A DNA stretch of 64,000 nucleotides from DASVDE01 sp036381235 (GTDB lineage Bacteria; Actinomycetota; Thermoleophilia; Solirubrobacterales; 70-9): positions 1 through 64,000 of the forward strand of contig DASVDE010000012.1 of the NCBI GenBank assembly GCA_036381235.1, written 5' to 3'. A program made the position numbers and the translations under genes. Under the pieces are notes generated by a model. That model did not search any database and was not told where the DNA came from. It saw only the letters and a program-made list of their open reading frames with translations. Positions 54,370 to 62,824 of the stretch are shown here, piece by piece. Numbering within the stretch: position 1 is the first letter of the stretch; each line of letters opens with the position of its first letter.

Positions 54370-55938
54370 TCAGCCGGCGCGGCGGTAGTGGTCGTAGTCG
54401 AGCTCGCGGACCTCCCAGTCGGCGTCCTCGGGCACCTGGAAAAGGTGTCGGACGCGCGGAGTGTCGATCCGCTCGCGATGCTGGGGGTCGCCTTCCGCGG
54501 CGGTCCATTCGATCGAGCCGTTGTCCTCCGCGACCTCGTCGAGCCAGTGCGCCGCCGTGATCTTGATCTCGTCCTCGCCGGGGATCGGCTCCATGATGCG
54601 AGTTTCCTGCTCCTGATGAGCATGGTGTTGCGCCACTGTGACCTCCACCCTTCCCGTGTCGGGTATTTCCCATTCCGAAGTCGTGCCCACGATCGCTCCG
54701 TCCCCGGCGTCGAGGCCGGCTGAGATCAACGTCTCGTCCGCAGCAGTGCTGATGTCGGCGCCGAGCTCGCCCAGGGCCGCTTCGCGCAACATGCGCCGCA
54801 GGCTCTCCTCGATCCAGACAGCCAGCTCCAGCCCATCCCGCGACGGGGCGCCGTTCATCAGCGTGCGCTCGATCTCCAGCGCGTGCTCCATGCGCTCACG
54901 AGCTTCGATCCGATCGTGGCTGTCGCAGGAGATCAGCGCCGCCGCGCGCATCGGCAGCGAGGCGCCAACCGGCCCATGGCCCTCCAGCACCGCGCGCAAC
55001 CCGAGCAGGTGATCGCTCAACCCCTCCATCGCGGTCTCGCGGGCGCAGCCCATCTCGAAGCGGCCGACCGCCCAGGCAAGCGCTCCATCGGGGTCGGGCC
55101 GAACCTCGAGGGCGCCGGCCAGCTCGGCAAGCTCGCTTGCCTCCGCCTCACTCAGCTGATACCCGCCGGAGCGGGTGGCTGGGGCGCCCGTGGCGATTCG
55201 CCGCCACTGACCTTCCCCCGTGGGGGCGAAGGCGTAGGGGCCAAGGCCGACGCCGCCCGTCTTGAAAAGCCTCATCACGCTGATCAGCTCACGCAGCTGA
55301 AGCAGCGCCTCCTCGGTGCCGTGGCCGCCCTCGCCCTGCTCGGCCAGCGCCAGGAATTGCGGCTCCCATGCAGCGCGACCCATTCCCTCACTGCGCATCG
55401 CCTCGACGGGAGCCTCAACCGCATCCGCGCGCACCACCCGCACGCCATGCGGCAGGTCCAGGCGCGGAATCTGCATCTTCAGGCCGACGATCGGGGCGAT
55501 CAGCACCTCGGCGTCGTCGACGTCGCCCGTCTCGGCGTCGAGCACCGCAAGCGCTTGGTCCAGGCGCTCGCGGTTCAGGGAGAACTCGGTGCACCCATCC
55601 CAGAGACAGGCGAGGAAGACGTTGAGCATGCGGGCTGCGCGCTCCCCGGCTTCGACGGGGACCGCCTCGCCGCGCGCTTCGAGATAGGAGGCCGCCACAT
55701 CAGCCAGGCGGACCGCGTCACGAGCCTGGTCGAACGATGGCAAGGCGCGCACGTCGTCCTCGTGCTCGCGCACGAAGCGCGCGGTCAACGGCACGTAGCT
55801 GTGAAAGAGAGCGTCCGGCCCCTCCCGCTCGGCGACGTCGAAGGGAATCTTCTCCCCCGTCGCCACCAGTGAGCTGAAGTGCGTCGCGGCATCGGCGGCG
55901 AGCCGCTTCAGCGCTTCGGTGAGGAGGAAGTCACGCAC
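54370..55938 (-). CDS. Uncharacterised protein with HEPN/Apea-like segment
   Basis: 522 residues; family not recognised with certainty. Three parts are visible: an N-terminal helical region (1-135), a mixed middle with LRELISVMRLFKTGGVGLGP (215-234), and a helical segment (290-400). That last segment follows the pattern of Apea-type HEPN domains: a long helix with DHLLGLRAVLEG, then PMRAAALI, then ERTLMNG (357-363) where RNase HEPN proteins have R-x4-6-H. Here the final residue of the motif is Asn, so RNase activity is doubtful. The C-terminal 100 residues are acidic. It is convergent with the ArsA pair. Confidence 0.6.
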   Translation of the reverse strand: MRDFLLTEALKRLAADAATHFSSLVATGEKIPFDVAEREGPDALFHSYVPLTARFVREHEDDVRALPSFDQARDAVRLADVAASYLEARGEAVPVEAGERAARMLNVFLACLWDGCTEFSLNRERLDQALAVLDAETGDVDDAEVLIAPIVGLKMQIPRLDLPHGVRVVRADAVEAPVEAMRSEGMGRAAWEPQFLALAEQGEGGHGTEEALLQLRELISVMRLFKTGGVGLGPYAFAPTGEGQWRRIATGAPATRSGGYQLSEAEASELAELAGALEVRPDPDGALAWAVGRFEMGCARETAMEGLSDHLLGLRAVLEGHGPVGASLPMRAAALISCDSHDRIEARERMEHALEIERTLMNGAPSRDGLELAVWIEESLRRMLREAALGELGADISTAADETLISAGLDAGDGAIVGTTSEWEIPDTGRVEVTVAQHHAHQEQETRIMEPIPGEDEIKITAAHWLDEVAEDNGSIEWTAAEGDPQHRERIDTPRVRHLFQVPEDADWEVRELDYDHYRRAG

Positions 55939-56013
55939 ACTGCACGCTTCCGCCCCCCGTGAGACGCTCCTGCGCCTGCACGACCGCTTGCAGGATGCGC
56001 CCTACCTGATGGT

Positions 56014-56388
56014 CTAGACGGCGGCGGCCTCGCGCTCGGTGTCCCCAAGCGGCAGCCAGCGCTTCCCGTAACGCCGCATGTCTTCGATCAGGGGAACCAG
56101 TGCCTCACCCTTCTCGGTGAGCGCGTACTCGACGCGGGGGGGTACCTCGGGGAAGGTATGGCGCTCGACGATGCCCTCGTCCTCCAATGCCCGCAGGCGC
56201 AGCGACAGCGTGCGAGGGCTGATCCCCTCGAGCGAGCGCTCCAGCTCACAGAAGCGACTGGAGCCGCCGGCGAGATCGCGGATGACGAGGAGGGTCCACT
56301 TGCCGCAGACCACTTCGGCGGTCCGGCAAACCGGGCATCGAGAGTTGCTGAGGGCGCTCATTGTCTCCTGCAAGGCTGCTTGTGTCAT
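56014..56388 (-). CDS. HxlR family transcriptional regulator
   Basis: 124-residue winged-helix regulator. Cys18-x2-Cys21 (SRCPVC) precedes VVCGKWTLLVIRDLAGGSSR, the typical HxlR start. HTH: LERSLEGISPRTLSLRLRAL. The start at 56388 has GAGG about 6 nt upstream; ATG at 56361 is an alternative. A 6-5-6 palindrome lies 31 nt upstream. It is downstream of the pilus operon on the same strand with a 68-bp gap. Confidence 0.9.
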   Translation of the reverse strand: MTQAALQETMSALSNSRCPVCRTAEVVCGKWTLLVIRDLAGGSSRFCELERSLEGISPRTLSLRLRALEDEGIVERHTFPEVPPRVEYALTEKGEALVPLIEDMRRYGKRWLPLGDTEREAAAV

Positions 56389-56418
56389 TCGCCTCGCTTG
56401 ATCGAGTGTAGCGACATG

Positions 56419-56435
56419 GCTTCACTTACTGAAGC
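56419..56435. promoter_or_regulatory. Candidate HxlR operator (6-5-6 palindrome)
   Basis: GCTTCA-CTTAC-TGAAGC, perfect 6-bp arms with 5-nt spacer, between the pilus operon end and the HxlR gene. Same geometry as 37092-37108 before the other HxlR gene. Confidence 0.55.
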
Positions 56436-56456
56436 ATTGGGCAAAGCGCGGTGCGC

Positions 56457-57326
56457 TCAGGAATGCCGGACAGGCACCGGCTCTATCTTGAGCACGCTGA
56501 CCCGATACCTCACGTCGTTGGGCCCATAGACGAACGTCTCCGGGAAACCCGGCTCGACCGCGAGCAACTGGCAGGTGTCGGTGCCGGACAGGCATTTTCC
56601 GTCGCCGAAGACCGACTTGACGTTGTTGGAGACCATCAGCAGCGCTTTCTTGGACTCTGCGTCGATTCCCATGTAGGTCACCACCGGCGCCTTCTCACCC
56701 GGCAGCGGGGTCATCGGCATCACGCGGTGACGAATCGTGGTGTCGCGCTTGACCTTCTCGCCACCGCCCTCGGAGCGAACGATCTTCACGTCGGCGACGA
56801 AGGTGAACAGCGTCAGCTGGGGCACATCGCTGCCGCTGCCGCTCTTGCCGCCGCCGGCGTCGCCGGTCGAAGTGGATGTGGGCGGCAAAGAGTCCGTCGT
56901 GGTCGTGGTGACCGACGTCGTGTCGGAGGAGGTAGTGGTCGAGCTCGAAGAGGTGGTGGACTGGGGGTTCAGCTTCGCCCCCTTCAGCACCGCCCCCGTG
57001 TAGCGCTGCTTGAAGGGATTGGTCGGGTGACGACGGGAGAGGCGCTTGCGATAGTCGCGCAGGCCGGGCTTAGCCTCCACGACGGTCAACTTCGCCGCCG
57101 GCGTGCCGATCGGCGCAGTCGACGTCGACGCGCCAGCCGCCACCGGCGGCGGTGGCGCCGTTTCGTCGGAGCCCCCCAATAGGAAGGGAACGGCGACGAT
57201 GGCCACGATCACCAGCCCCACCAGCGGCAGCAGGCGACGGTCACGCAGGTCGTAGAAGAGGTCGACCAGGAAGGGCGGGACCTTCAGATCGGGCATCTTC
57301 AGCTCCGGTCCCTTCAAGCGCTTCAC
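56457..57326 (-). CDS. Single-pass membrane protein of the pilus operon
   Basis: 289 residues: a cytoplasmic N-terminus, one membrane helix (about 33-50, LPLVGLVIVAIVAVPFLLGG), a long Ser/Thr-rich linker (about 120-160, runs of Thr and Ser) and a beta-rich C-terminal domain (165-289). The position after pilO is where pilP stands in proteobacterial operons, but no PilP lipobox is present. The window's Gram-positive type would not need an outer-membrane connector, so it may be a functional stand-in or a pilus-specific factor. It overlaps pilO by 4 bp. Confidence 0.65.
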   Translation of the reverse strand: MKRLKGPELKMPDLKVPPFLVDLFYDLRDRRLLPLVGLVIVAIVAVPFLLGGSDETAPPPPVAAGASTSTAPIGTPAAKLTVVEAKPGLRDYRKRLSRRHPTNPFKQRYTGAVLKGAKLNPQSTTSSSSTTTSSDTTSVTTTTTDSLPPTSTSTGDAGGGKSGSGSDVPQLTLFTFVADVKIVRSEGGGEKVKRDTTIRHRVMPMTPLPGEKAPVVTYMGIDAESKKALLMVSNNVKSVFGDGKCLSGTDTCQLLAVEPGFPETFVYGPNDVRYRVSVLKIEPVPVRHS

Positions 57327-58099
57327 GGTCCACCTCCGGTGGTCGTCGCAACAGGAGTCGATGTGGCCGGCGCCGGAGCGATCGGCGTCGCGCCGGCGGT
57401 GACCCCCTGGTCGGGCGGGGTGAGGTAGGTGGTAACCGAGAAGGTCGCCTGCAGCGCCGGGAAGGTCTCGTTTGGATCGCTACTCAGCGAGAAGGCGTCG
57501 ACGGTGACCAGTCGGCCGTCGACAGCGACGTTTTCATTCGTCGCCTCCACCAGCGAGTCCAGCCCCTTGATGAAGTCGGCGATCTCGAAGAAGCTGCCAT
57601 TGAAGGTGAGGGTGTAGGGCATGACGGCGAGGCCGGCCGGTCCGATCGTCGCGCCCAGCGGCAAGGTCGAGGCAGCGGCCTCGGTCGGTGAGATCGGCGT
57701 GGATGCGGGAACCGACCCGCTGCTCGGCGCGGGCGCGACCGGCGCCGGGGCTGGGGCCCCTCCACCGGCAGCGGTGCTCAGTTCGAGATCGCGAAACTCG
57801 ACCCCAGCCCGCCCCGCGATCCGATTCAGCTGGATCAGCAGGGAGGCGGTGTCGTCATCGCCGGGAACCGCCTTGCCAAGCACGACCAGCTGCTGGTAGT
57901 CGGTCGGGAAATCCTCTCGTGCTGCCAGCGCGGCCGCGACCTCCTGTCGATGCCCCGCCAGGGATGTCTTCAGCTCCCCGATCCGGACCCCGAGGTCGCT
58001 TGCCTCCTGGCGCTTGGGCCCCAGCGCGAGAACCCAAAACGCCACACCCAGGGCGGCGACAGCCAGCGCCGCGACGATCGCTTTGTTCCTCGCGCTCAT
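57323..58099 (-). CDS. PilO-like pilus assembly protein
   Basis: 258 residues: N-terminal membrane helix (about 8-26, AIVAALAVAALGVAFWVLAL), coiled coil (30-65) and a ferredoxin-like C-terminal domain interrupted by an Ala/Pro-rich linker (about 105-135). This matches PilO of the type IV pilus inner-membrane platform, which pairs with PilN. Gene order pilM-pilN-pilO supports it. Confidence 0.85.
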   Translation of the reverse strand: MSARNKAIVAALAVAALGVAFWVLALGPKRQEASDLGVRIGELKTSLAGHRQEVAAALAAREDFPTDYQQLVVLGKAVPGDDDTASLLIQLNRIAGRAGVEFRDLELSTAAGGGAPAPAPVAPAPSSGSVPASTPISPTEAAASTLPLGATIGPAGLAVMPYTLTFNGSFFEIADFIKGLDSLVEATNENVAVDGRLVTVDAFSLSSDPNETFPALQATFSVTTYLTPPDQGVTAGATPIAPAPATSTPVATTTGGGP

Positions 58100-58100
58100 C

Positions 58101-58877
58101 TCAGCCGCCCTCTGAAGTCGTAGATGTCGCAGGATCGACGGGGGGAGCTGCAGTCACCGAAGCGGGCGCCGCAGTAACCGGGACCGGCGCGGCATCGAAT
58201 GCGACGACGATCTCAAACTTGGTTATGAAAGCGCGCGTGCGGCAGTCATCGCTGGAGCCGCCGCCAGAGGCGCCGCCCCCACCCGAGGTCCCGGCACTGC
58301 TCTGCTCGGCCAGCGCAGAGGACTGAACGCCCACGCGCGTCACCCCGTCGATGTCCTTCAGCGCGGTGAGGAATCCCGCCACCGCCTCCTGGCCCGTGGC
58401 GCAGCCACTGATCTCCAGAGCGGGCCCGGGCGCCGAGCTGCGAAGGCCCGACCCCGATGCTCCGCCGGAGGCGGAGGCAGCACCACCCGCGCCCGCCTCG
58501 GGCGAGGCGGAGGCGTTGAGGCTGACCAACCAGACGTTGTCGGGGAGGATCAGGGAAAGCTCACGCATCACCCGCTCCCAATCGAAGCGACTGTCGGCGA
58601 GGCTGGTCACCGTCGCCACCCGCTGCTCCCGCAGGGCGCGGAACTGGGTGTAGGCGGAAAGCCGCTGCGCGCGAGCGCTTGCGGCAGCGTCCTCTGCCTC
58701 GAGGCGCGCGATCTCGTCCTTGCGGTCGGCAATCCGGTTGTCTGTCAGCGCCATGGCGGTGATGCCGGCCAACACGGCCACCAGCAGGCCGAGGACGACG
58801 TAGACGAGCGGGCCGGTCCGCAATGGGGCGCTTTCGCCACGGCGGCTCTCCGGGGGAATGAGGTTTACCGGGCGCAT
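58101..58877 (-). CDS. PilN-like pilus assembly protein
   Basis: 258 residues. It opens MRPVNLIPPESRRGES, the PilN N-terminal NLLP-type motif that binds PilM. A membrane helix lies at about 28-46, followed by coiled coil and a small alpha/beta domain with a Gly/Ser-rich insertion (about 128-150, Ala/Ser/Gly). One base from pilM and one from pilO. Confidence 0.88.
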   Translation of the reverse strand: MRPVNLIPPESRRGESAPLRTGPLVYVVLGLLVAVLAGITAMALTDNRIADRKDEIARLEAEDAAASARAQRLSAYTQFRALREQRVATVTSLADSRFDWERVMRELSLILPDNVWLVSLNASASPEAGAGGAASASGGASGSGLRSSAPGPALEISGCATGQEAVAGFLTALKDIDGVTRVGVQSSALAEQSSAGTSGGGGASGGGSSDDCRTRAFITKFEIVVAFDAAPVPVTAAPASVTAAPPVDPATSTTSEGG

Positions 58878-59966
58878 TCAGCTCTCCAGTGCCAGGCCGT
58901 AGGGAAGCGTCAGGCGCGCCGCCGAGCTCTCGTCGAGCCCGGAGAGCCCGGCTGGACGGGCGGCGGCAATCGAGAGGCCAAGGCCTTCCTCCACCCGCTC
59001 GGCGAGGCCTGGAATCGCGCTACCGGGCCCGCTGAGGACAACGCGCTCGACGCGCAGCGCTCCCTCCTGTGCCCTGTAGTAGTCGAGAGAGAGGCGCAGC
59101 TCATCGACCAAGGCAGAGACGCCCTGATCGAGCGAGAGACGTGCCTCGGAGAGAATTTCGGGATCCCCCACCAGTTCCTCGATCGGCGTCACGAGACCGA
59201 CATGCGCCAGCCACTGCCGAGCGTGCTCCGGCGTGAGGCTGCGGGCGACGCCGAACCGATCCGCAATCGTCTCCAACCCGATGTGGGAAACGCGGGTGAA
59301 GAGACAGGCCCTGCCTCGCGCCACGGCGAGGTTGGTGACATCGCCGAGGTTGCAGTAGAGAACGGCCTCGCCCTTTTGGGGAGTCGGAGCCTCACCGGCC
59401 TCAGCCACCCCATCCGTCTCGGCGCCGGCGAGAGCGCGGATCATTCCGAAGGCGGAGAGATCGATCCCGACCGGATGTAGGCCGGCGTGGCGAAGCGGCT
59501 CAAGGAAGGAATCGATCATGTCCCGACGGGCGGCGACCACCATCACGTCGACCTGTGGCTGGGAGCCTTCCTCGCCGGGGACTCCACCCACCACCTGGTG
59601 CTCAAGCACGGCCTGGTCCAGCGGCATCGGCACCTGCTCCTGTGCCTGAAAGCGAACCGCGGCGTCCATCTCCTTGGGGTCCTCGATCGCCGGCAGCCGC
59701 ACGGTGCGCACGACGACTCGCTGGTTGGCGACACCGAGCCTGACTTTTTTAGAGAGCTTGTTGCGAGAGAAGAGAGCCTTTAGGGCCTCGACGAGTGCAT
59801 CCGGGTCGGCGACCTCTCCCTCGCCGAAGACGCCGGCAGCCAGAGGCTCGACCGCGGTGGCAGTGACCCGCGTCGATCCGTTGGCCTGAACCTCGGCCAC
59901 GGCAATGCTGCCGGCCTCTATGTCAAGGCCGGAGATTGCTCCTGTCTTCTGTCTGCCGAGTCGCAT
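58878..59966 (-). CDS. pilM: PilM-like actin-fold pilus assembly protein
   Basis: 362 residues from ATG at 59964-59966 (MRLGRQKTGAISGLDIEAGS); longer in-frame starts run into an untranslated spacer. ASKHA/FtsA-like fold: GLDIEAGSIAVAEV is phosphate loop 1, VRTVRLPAIEDPKEMDAAV and FQAQEQVPMPLDQAVL are the diagnostic PilM region, and VVLSGPGSAIPGLAERVEEG is the adenosine region. It binds ATP and the PilN tail on the cytoplasmic side of the pilus machine. Confidence 0.92.
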   Translation of the reverse strand: MRLGRQKTGAISGLDIEAGSIAVAEVQANGSTRVTATAVEPLAAGVFGEGEVADPDALVEALKALFSRNKLSKKVRLGVANQRVVVRTVRLPAIEDPKEMDAAVRFQAQEQVPMPLDQAVLEHQVVGGVPGEEGSQPQVDVMVVAARRDMIDSFLEPLRHAGLHPVGIDLSAFGMIRALAGAETDGVAEAGEAPTPQKGEAVLYCNLGDVTNLAVARGRACLFTRVSHIGLETIADRFGVARSLTPEHARQWLAHVGLVTPIEELVGDPEILSEARLSLDQGVSALVDELRLSLDYYRAQEGALRVERVVLSGPGSAIPGLAERVEEGLGLSIAAARPAGLSGLDESSAARLTLPYGLALES

Positions 59967-60054
59967 GAAAGCTTGGGCGCGGCGCGTCGGGCACAGCCGC
60001 ACTCTCTCAATCGACAGCAGAGCGCTCAAACTTTCGTCCTGCAAGTACTCAGTA

Positions 60055-60810
60055 CTAGGAAAAGGTGCCCAGGTACCAGTCGACCAGCTCGTTCCCGGCA
60101 AGCAGCCCGACTACGCCGCCGAGCGCCAGGAAGGGGCCGAACGGGATCGCCTGCTTGCGAGCCGCCGCCCCGTGGCGGGCGATCATCGCCAGGCCGACCA
60201 GGGAGCCCGCCAGAAGCGCAACGAGAATCGCCGGGGCGACATTTCGCCCAAGGAAGAACCCCATGGCCGCGGCCAGCTTCACGTCTCCCATCCCCATCCC
60301 GCGCGGGTAGGCGAGGGCGGCGATAAAGAGGAGGCCACCGGCTGCCGCGGAGGCGATCGCCCGCTCGGGCAGGCTTCCGGGATCGGTCGCCGCCGCGATC
60401 GCCACCCCCACCGCCGTCGCAACGATCAGCACCTTGTTGGGGATGATCCGCCGCTCGAGATCGGTCAGGGTGATCGCCGCCAGCATCGTCACGAAGACGA
60501 GTCCGAGGGCTATCTGCGCCAGCTCACTCCAGAAGACGAGCACCGTGGCGGCGTAGAGCGCGCCCAGCGCCAGCTCGGTCAACGGATAGCGCGGTGAGAT
60601 CGCCGCCCCGCAACAGCGAGCCCGTCCGCGCAGAAAGACCCAGGAAACGACGGGGACGTTGTCGTAGGCGGCGATCTGCTCCCCGCAGGCAGGGCAGCGC
60701 GAGCGGGGGCCGACGATCGACTCGCCGCGCGGCACCCGATGCGCGACGACCGTCACGAAACTGCCGGCGAGCAGCCCTCCGAGGAAGGCGACCGCCGCGG
60801 CGGCGGCCAA
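60055..60810 (-). CDS. Prepilin peptidase/N-methyltransferase (A24)
   Basis: Cleaves prepilin leaders and methylates the new N-terminus; membrane aspartyl protease. 251 residues, several membrane helices. The methyltransferase zinc loop has CPACGEQIAAYDNVPVVSW and a second Cys pair (RARCCG). The catalytic Asp residues are in TLTDLERRIIPN and GMGMGDVKLAAAMG. Its substrates are likely the two prepilin-like proteins directly upstream. Confidence 0.94.
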   Translation of the reverse strand: MAAAAAVAFLGGLLAGSFVTVVAHRVPRGESIVGPRSRCPACGEQIAAYDNVPVVSWVFLRGRARCCGAAISPRYPLTELALGALYAATVLVFWSELAQIALGLVFVTMLAAITLTDLERRIIPNKVLIVATAVGVAIAAATDPGSLPERAIASAAAGGLLFIAALAYPRGMGMGDVKLAAAMGFFLGRNVAPAILVALLAGSLVGLAMIARHGAAARKQAIPFGPFLALGGVVGLLAGNELVDWYLGTFS

Positions 60811-60813
60811 CCC

Positions 60814-62235
60814 CTAGCCCCCGTCGATCGGTGTGGTCGTGTCGACCTCGATCCTGGTTGGGCGATCCGGGTGGTCGTACATGATCGGGATCGCGTCCGC
60901 CGGCGTGTTGCTGCGCTCGACGCTGAGCCCCACCCCCAGCCGATTTCCCGCGGGAATCGTGTATGGAGCGTTGTTGAAGTCCATCGTCAGCCGCACCCTA
61001 GTCCAGGCGCCGGAGGGCCAGAGGCCGTTGCCGCCAGGTTTGTAGGTCCAATAGGGAAAGCCGGTGGATTTGTCCGTGAGCCGGGTGTCGGTCGCGGTCG
61101 GGGGCGAACCCACCTCGCTGCGTTTGAACAGATAGACGCAGAGGGTGCCCGGATAGGAAGCGTCGTTAAGGGTGCGCGTGTAGAACTCGATCGTCACTTT
61201 CTCGGTCATCGTGAAGTTGGATGCCATCGGGTCGGTCACCCAACGATGAATCTGGGACTCGGGATTGGTCGCCCCGGTCGGCACGTAGTTGCACCCGGAG
61301 GAGTCGTCTTTGCGGATTTGAAGGCCCTTGTCCGTGTCGGGTGTCGGCTCCAGGTAGAAGTCGTCCGAGTAGTCGTAGAGCGGCGGGTTGGCCGGGTCGT
61401 AGGGGTCAGGGTCCGGCGGCGCCCCCAGCAGCAGCGTGTCGGGCGCGCCGACGATCGTTCCCGTCTGGGGCCCGCTGGCACAGGTTCCCCGCGTGTTGTG
61501 CAGGAGGTGATCGCCCGTGATGTCTTGGCGCGTGGTGGCGCCGCTCGCGGCGCAAGGAGTGTCGGAGAGGAAGAACTGCTGCGCGGTGACGACGCCATTG
61601 GCTCCCGGTATTGGGTCGTTCTGCGCGCTGTCGGTGGGGTCGACGAAGTCCGAGCCCACCTCGACGTATCCCCTCTCCCCCGACTGGTTGCCGGGCGTGT
61701 CCAGCTTCACCGCGACGACGACCTCCTTGTAGTCCTGGGTACCGGGACAGGTGGCGGCGGGACAGTTGACGTCGTCGCGCCAGACAACGTAGCGGTAGAC
61801 CTTCCCGGTCACGTCGCCGCTGCTGAACGAGGTCGGTCCCGGGTCCACGATGCCGCCGCTGACGAAGCCGCCGCCGTAGAGGCTGCCGCCGTTGACGACC
61901 ATGTTCGCGTAGTTGCCCGGCGGTTGGCGAACCAGCGCGAAAGTGCCGCCGCTGACCCGGTAGTTGGGGTTGAGGGAGTCGGTCGAGTGGGCCGGCGTAG
62001 AGGTCATCGCCAGCTGGTCGTTGGTGAGGCTGCGCAGCTGCTCGATCTCCTGCTGGACGCGGTTCAGCGCGACCTGCGTGGCCTTCGCCCGTTGCGTGTT
62101 CTTGGTGGCGGCGCTGAGCAGGCCGAAGGTCGTCAGCGCGCCGATGACCAGGACGAGGGAGGCAACCACGACCTCGACGATCGTGAAGCCGGCCTGAGGG
62201 CCGGAGGCGATGGGGCTTGTGGTCCTTGGCCGCAC
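60814..62235 (-). CDS. Long PilV-like prepilin with large C-terminal domain
   Basis: 473 residues. Class III leader of 16 residues ending Gly, then FTIVEVVVASLVLVIGALTT, with Glu at position 5 as required for assembly. Minor pilins are usually 150-200 residues; this one has a further ~300. The extra part includes paired Cys (ATCPGT, GCNYVP, TLCVYLF), an Asp/Pro-rich stretch (PPDPDPYDPANPP) and a beta-rich final domain (about 330-473), possibly an adhesion or lectin-like tip module. 3 bp from the prepilin peptidase. Confidence 0.85.
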   Translation of the reverse strand: MRPRTTSPIASGPQAGFTIVEVVVASLVLVIGALTTFGLLSAATKNTQRAKATQVALNRVQQEIEQLRSLTNDQLAMTSTPAHSTDSLNPNYRVSGGTFALVRQPPGNYANMVVNGGSLYGGGFVSGGIVDPGPTSFSSGDVTGKVYRYVVWRDDVNCPAATCPGTQDYKEVVVAVKLDTPGNQSGERGYVEVGSDFVDPTDSAQNDPIPGANGVVTAQQFFLSDTPCAASGATTRQDITGDHLLHNTRGTCASGPQTGTIVGAPDTLLLGAPPDPDPYDPANPPLYDYSDDFYLEPTPDTDKGLQIRKDDSSGCNYVPTGATNPESQIHRWVTDPMASNFTMTEKVTIEFYTRTLNDASYPGTLCVYLFKRSEVGSPPTATDTRLTDKSTGFPYWTYKPGGNGLWPSGAWTRVRLTMDFNNAPYTIPAGNRLGVGLSVERSNTPADAIPIMYDHPDRPTRIEVDTTTPIDGG

Positions 62236-62236
62236 G

Positions 62237-62824
62237 TCAGTTGGTGAGTGTCGCGTTGCGCAGGCTGGCGCCGTCGGAGACGGTGAGGGCGCTGGACCCG
62301 CTTGGATTGGGAATGCGGAGGGTGACGCCCACGTAAGTGGCCGCCGAGGCGCTGGGCGAGTAGGTGAAGACGTCGCTGCTGTTGATGCCGTTGAGGATCC
62401 TGGTGGAAGTGCCGGGAGGTGCGGTGGATACCCCCGTGCTCCCTTCTATGCGAGTGCAGGTCGTGGTGTTGCACGTGTAGGTGATCTGGCAGACGATCGC
62501 CGGCGCATTTGGGTCCGTGGGAACGCCTCCCCCGCACGCAGTGCGCCTCACGTAGGCGCGAAATGAGACCGAAGAGGCCGTCGCGCTGTCGACCGCGACG
62601 CCGTTGCGGATCTCCCGAGTAAGCCGCTCCATCACCCAACGCGCGGTTTGGATGTTCGCCGCCCGCTCGCTGATCTTCGGCTGGTTGTTCATCGCGCTGA
62701 CCACCATCGAGCCGATCGCGCCGAGCAGCACGACGCTCATCGCCGAGGCAACCAGCAGCTCGACCAGGGTTAGGCCGTCTTCATCGCCGAAGCGTCCCAT
62801 CCTCATGCGTACCGCTCGTGTCAC
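62237..62824 (-). CDS. PilW-like prepilin
   Basis: 195 residues from GTG at 62822-62824, which overlaps the stop of the preceding gene (GTGA); ATG at 62806 (MRMGRFGDEDG) gives the same mature protein. Leader cleaved after Gly, then LTLVELLVASAMSVVLLGAI with Glu at +5. Cys pairs at TACGGG and YTCNTTTC may form disulphides. PilW/PilV-type minor pilins prime pilus assembly. Confidence 0.85.
   Translation of the reverse strand: MTRAVRMRMGRFGDEDGLTLVELLVASAMSVVLLGAIGSMVVSAMNNQPKISERAANIQTARWVMERLTREIRNGVAVDSATASSVSFRAYVRRTACGGGVPTDPNAPAIVCQITYTCNTTTCTRIEGSTGVSTAPPGTSTRILNGINSSDVFTYSPSASAATYVGVTLRIPNPSGSSALTVSDGASLRNATLTN

Noticed and set aside
55918..56017. Plus-strand frame ending ETLLRLHDRLQDAPYLMV, like the tail of a real protein.
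   Set aside because: Only 32 codons, overlapping the starts/ends of two minus-strand genes; no upstream remnant of the same protein could be found.
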